From assembly GCA_902363135.1 (NCBI GenBank), contig CABIZF010000015.1, positions 1 through 64,000 of the forward strand: a DNA stretch of 64,000 nt, in the 5' to 3' direction. The stretch comes from Lachnospiraceae bacterium. GTDB lineage: Bacteria; Bacillota; Clostridia; Lachnospirales; Lachnospiraceae. The stretch's first letter is position 1, and the number at the start of each line of letters is the position of its first letter. A program made the translations under genes and the position numbers. This document shows, piece by piece, positions 62,162-64,000 of the stretch. Below the pieces are notes generated by a model. That model was given only the letters and a program-made list of their open reading frames with translations, did not search any database and was not told the DNA's origin.

Positions 62162-64000
62162 TTACGCTTCGTTTTGTGCTGTTTTCTTCACTTTTTTCTG
62201 TTTCTTGCCAAGGAAATCTATCGTCGTCGCACAGATCACCCGGTCGAAAATCAGGAACATGGCCGGAAGGATGCTAAGTACAACTACCATACTGATCAGC
62301 GCACCTCTGGAAAGCAGCGTGCAGATCGCACCGATCATATCTACCTTTGAGTAAGCTGCTACGCCGAAGGTCGCGGCGAAAAAGCTGATACCGCTTGTAA
62401 TAATCGAAAGCATGCAGGCTTTGTGTGTTGCAAGCACGGCTTCCTTTTTATCCTTGCCGCTCCGACGCTCTTTCTGGTAACGGCTCGTCATCAGAATTGC
62501 ATAGTCAACCGTCGCACCGAGCTGAATCGTACCGACGACGATGCTGGCTACGAACGGAAGGCTGACGCCCTGATAGTACGGAACTGCCATATTGACCATG
62601 ATCGCAAACTCGATGACTGCCACTAGGATGATCGGTAGGGAAATCGATTTAAACGTAAGCATGATAATCACGAAAATTGCTGCAATTGAAAGAGTATTTA
62701 CATTTACAAGGTCCACATTCGTGACATCTTCCAGGTCCTTCATCATCGGTGCTTCACCGATGACCATTGCTTTATCATCATAAGACTTGACGATCTTGTC
62801 AATCGCCGCGATCTGCGCATTGACCTCTTCTGTCGCAGATTCATACTGGGAGCATACAAACGCCAGCTCGTAATCGCCGCCCTGCAGCATGCCCTTGATG
62901 TCGTCCGGGATCATCGAATCCGGAATCGTCGGACCGAGCAGAGAGCTCATGCTGATTGTCCACTTTACGCCGTCCACATCATCGATTTCAGATACCATGT
63001 TGCGCTTGTCTTTCGCATCCATGTTTTTATCCATCATAATCATGTGGATTGTGCTCATATCAAAATCTTCCTTCAGCTTGTCATTTGCTACATTAGATCC
63101 AAGCGTGGATGGAAGTGATCTTGCAATATTGTAGTAAATTCCGGTATGATTATTTCCATAAAAAGCCGGGTAAATCAGAATCAGGAAAATGACCATCCAG
63201 AGCTTGTGATGCTTTACCAGAAACGTCGATGCCCGATTCGTATTCTTGATCAGCGGACGGTGCTTTGTTTTCTCGATCGCCTTATCAAATACAAGGATAA
63301 TGGACGGAAGAAAAGTAACGCAACACACCACACCCATAATAACACCCTTTGACATGACAATACCGATGTCGCGGCCCAGCGCAAAGGTCATACTGCACAG
63401 TGCCAGAAAGCCTGCCACCGTTGTGATAGAACTTCCGATGATAGATTTAAAAGTCGCCGCAATCGCATGACCCATCGCAAGGTTCCGGTCATCCGGGTAA
63501 TGCTTTTTGTTCTCCTCAAAGCTGTCCAGAAGGAAAATAGAATAATCCATCGTGACACCTAACTGAAGGACTGCGGTCAGTGCCTTTGTAATATAGGAAA
63601 TCTCTCCGAGGAAAATATTACTTCCAAGGTTGTATACAATTGCAAGCCCGATACTCATAAGGAAGAATACCGGCACGAGGAAGGACTCTGTCGTCAGCAA
63701 TAAAATAAGGAAGCACAGTGCAGCCGCGATCACAACGTAGGCCGGAAGTTCCTGCAGCGCAATATTTTTGATATCTGTGACAATACCGGTCATACCACTG
63801 ATAAACACCTGATTATTTACCATGGTACGCATCTGCTCGACAGCGCCCATTGCTTCGTCCGAGGATGTCGTATTATCAAACAGTACGAGCATCATCGTAG
63901 CATCACCTTTGAAAAATGCATCTTTTATTTTAGAAGGAAGCATGTCAACCGGAAGACTGATATCCGCAACGTCGTCATACCAGAGGATATCCTTTACATG
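62162..64000 (-). CDS. MMPL/RND-family transporter (5' end cut by window)
   Basis: At least 612 residues are visible and the frame runs off the window edge, so the start is missing. Two sets of RND-type membrane helices are seen. The first contains QLGVTMDYSIFLLDSFEENK and the second QLGATVDYAILMTSRYQKER, the conserved motif of MMPL proteins. An outer domain lies between them (about residues 285-410). The C-terminus is basic (FLGKKQKKVKKTAQNEA). It likely exports a lipid or wall component and works with the heptad-repeat protein downstream. Confidence 0.9.
   Translation of the reverse strand, partial: HVKDILWYDDVADISLPVDMLPSKIKDAFFKGDATMMLVLFDNTTSSDEAMGAVEQMRTMVNNQVFISGMTGIVTDIKNIALQELPAYVVIAAALCFLILLLTTESFLVPVFFLMSIGLAIVYNLGSNIFLGEISYITKALTAVLQLGVTMDYSIFLLDSFEENKKHYPDDRNLAMGHAIAATFKSIIGSSITTVAGFLALCSMTFALGRDIGIVMSKGVIMGVVCCVTFLPSIILVFDKAIEKTKHRPLIKNTNRASTFLVKHHKLWMVIFLILIYPAFYGNNHTGIYYNIARSLPSTLGSNVANDKLKEDFDMSTIHMIMMDKNMDAKDKRNMVSEIDDVDGVKWTISMSSLLGPTIPDSMIPDDIKGMLQGGDYELAFVCSQYESATEEVNAQIAAIDKIVKSYDDKAMVIGEAPMMKDLEDVTNVDLVNVNTLSIAAIFVIIMLTFKSISLPIILVAVIEFAIMVNMAVPYYQGVSLPFVASIVVGTIQLGATVDYAILMTSRYQKERRSGKDKKEAVLATHKACMLSIITSGISFFAATFGVAAYSKVDMIGAICTLLSRGALISMVVVLSILPAMFLIFDRVICATTIDFLGKKQKKVKKTAQNEA

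Overview
The window looks like the chromosome of a spore-forming gut Clostridia member, most likely Lachnospiraceae. This is inferred from a SpoIID-type protein, a T-box leader on pheST, a BMP-type nucleoside transporter, an IS200/IS605 element, CW-repeat amidase architecture and moderate G+C; no marker gene such as 16S rRNA is present. Almost every gene is on the minus strand; the exceptions are a PfkB-family kinase and one tiny ribbon-helix-helix gene.

Layout. 0-4.6 kb: a membrane Ser/Thr kinase, a doubly broken IS200/IS605 element and two small ribbon-helix-helix regulators. 4.6-12.7 kb: a small unknown protein, queA, a histidine phosphatase, pheT and pheS behind a T-box, a YihY membrane protein and a SpoIID-like protein. 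13.0-19.9 kb: a PfkB kinase converging on a nucleoside/sugar ABC transporter operon. Its lipoprotein carries a roughly 345-residue Thr/Glu linker, and one permease is broken by a homopolymer frameshift. 20.1-23.3 kb: a PAS hybrid histidine kinase split by an in-frame TAA. 23.9-27.6 kb: ilvN-ilvC-leuC-leuD from a strong promoter. 27.7-34.7 kb: a CW-repeat amidase, a CBS protein, small proteins, an orphan PTS EIIA, an M42 peptidase and FtsH.

34.9-53.4 kb is an operon-like surface-polysaccharide locus of 17 genes, read from a promoter near 53.45 kb. It encodes many family 2 glycosyltransferases, a Wzm/Wzt exporter whose ATPase has a C-terminal extension, a methyltransferase with a repeat-built coiled-coil tail, two GtrA-type flippases, two large multi-spanning membrane proteins, a DUF2304 protein and an LtaS-type phosphoglycerol transferase. 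The expected scheme is chain synthesis in the cytoplasm, end-capping and export by Wzm/Wzt, then decoration outside with undecaprenyl-linked sugars and glycerol phosphate. The middle (about 37.5-49.5 kb) is visibly more AT-rich than both flanks and partly duplicates their functions, which suggests an acquired module.

53.8-58.7 kb: phosphatidylserine decarboxylase and synthase, a YbhN-type flippase-like protein, a PAP2 phosphatase and a YjjG-type HAD phosphatase. 59.0-64.0 kb: a huge secreted LxxG heptad-repeat protein and an MMPL transporter cut by the window edge.

Several palindromic repeat families are scattered between genes: a MITE-like element ending in ATGATACA/TGTATCAT, a 55-bp palindrome, a 27-bp palindromic motif, and a longer hairpin family resembling IS605 right ends. 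I saw no rRNA, tRNA or CRISPR array.
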